Shown here: positions 18,927 to 18,980 of the stretch, in pieces | How positions within the stretch are numbered: the stretch's first letter is position 1 | Layout: each line of letters opens with the position of its first letter | Source of the DNA: Perkinsus olseni | Lineage: Eukaryota; Perkinsozoa; Perkinsida; Perkinsidae | Reading direction: 5' to 3' | Length of the DNA stretch: 18,980 nt | Assembly (NCBI GenBank): GCA_013115135.1 | Contig: JABANP010000758.1 | Span: 1-18,980, forward strand | Position numbers and translations under genes: made by a program | Notes under the pieces: model-generated | Told to the model about the DNA's origin: nothing | Seen by the model: the letters and a program-made list of their open reading frames with translations, nothing else | The model's database searches: none

Positions 18927-18980
18927 TAGTACGTTGTCGAGTGTATCTGTAGCGTATGAAGTGAGTGTATGATTACGAAT

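Larger units (their letters stand above)
7985..18980. repeat. Tandem array of ~1.62-kb units, each with tRNA-His, tRNA-Leu and tRNA-Arg
   Basis: Seven head-to-tail units, bounded at the GAGGTG motif: 7985-9599, 9600-11229, 11230-12859, 12860-14475, 14476-16090, 16091-17706 and 17707-18980 (cut by the window edge). Lengths are 1615, 1630, 1630, 1616, 1615 and 1616 bp. Every unit has the same order: tRNA-His (minus), ~575-bp spacer, tRNA-Leu (plus), ~309-bp spacer, tRNA-Arg (plus), ~520-bp spacer. Spacers are almost as conserved as the tRNAs, as expected when copies are homogenised by unequal crossing-over or conversion. Length differences come mainly from loss of ~14-15 bp at two palindromes and from single-base indels in homopolymers. 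Confidence 0.97.

Overview
The window is nuclear DNA of a eukaryote, most likely an intron-dense protist. The tRNA genes have internal A and B boxes, no encoded CCA and no encoded G-1 on tRNA-His. The protein genes only read through after removal of many GT-AG introns, mostly 37-61 nt long. I cannot name the organism. An alveolate is possible, but that is a guess from gene style.

Positions 1-7904 are single-copy, gene-dense sequence. The minus strand carries a long multi-exon gene (about 4136 down to 325). Its upstream half encodes RCC1-type beta-propeller repeats, and its downstream half encodes a charged, helical region with an IQ-type calmodulin-binding motif. A possible further minus-strand reading frame runs off the left edge. 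Positions 4137-5090 hold no gene I can support. The plus strand carries a multi-exon OMA1-like M48 zinc metallopeptidase (about 5091-7475), with the zinc motif HEMAH and the third-ligand motif EHEAD in separate exons. It is followed after 14 nt by a small possible gene (7490-7904).

Positions 7985-18980 are a tandem array of a unit of about 1.62 kb: six complete copies and a seventh cut by the window edge. Each unit holds tRNA-His(GTG) on the minus strand, then tRNA-Leu(CAG) and tRNA-Arg(TCG) on the plus strand, giving 21 tRNA genes. The spacers carry TATA-like AT-rich elements, small hairpins and A/T runs but no believable protein gene.

The copies are nearly identical but show layered variation. 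A three-unit higher-order pattern (units 2-3-4 match 5-6-7) is visible around tRNA-His. A subfamily switch lies near 14155. Two short palindromes are present in some units and absent from others. A few tRNA copies carry substitutions, including a B-box/T-loop change in the outermost unit. None of the tRNAs is closely followed by an oligo-T terminator. The nearest runs lie in the Arg-His spacer, where the plus- and minus-strand transcription units converge.
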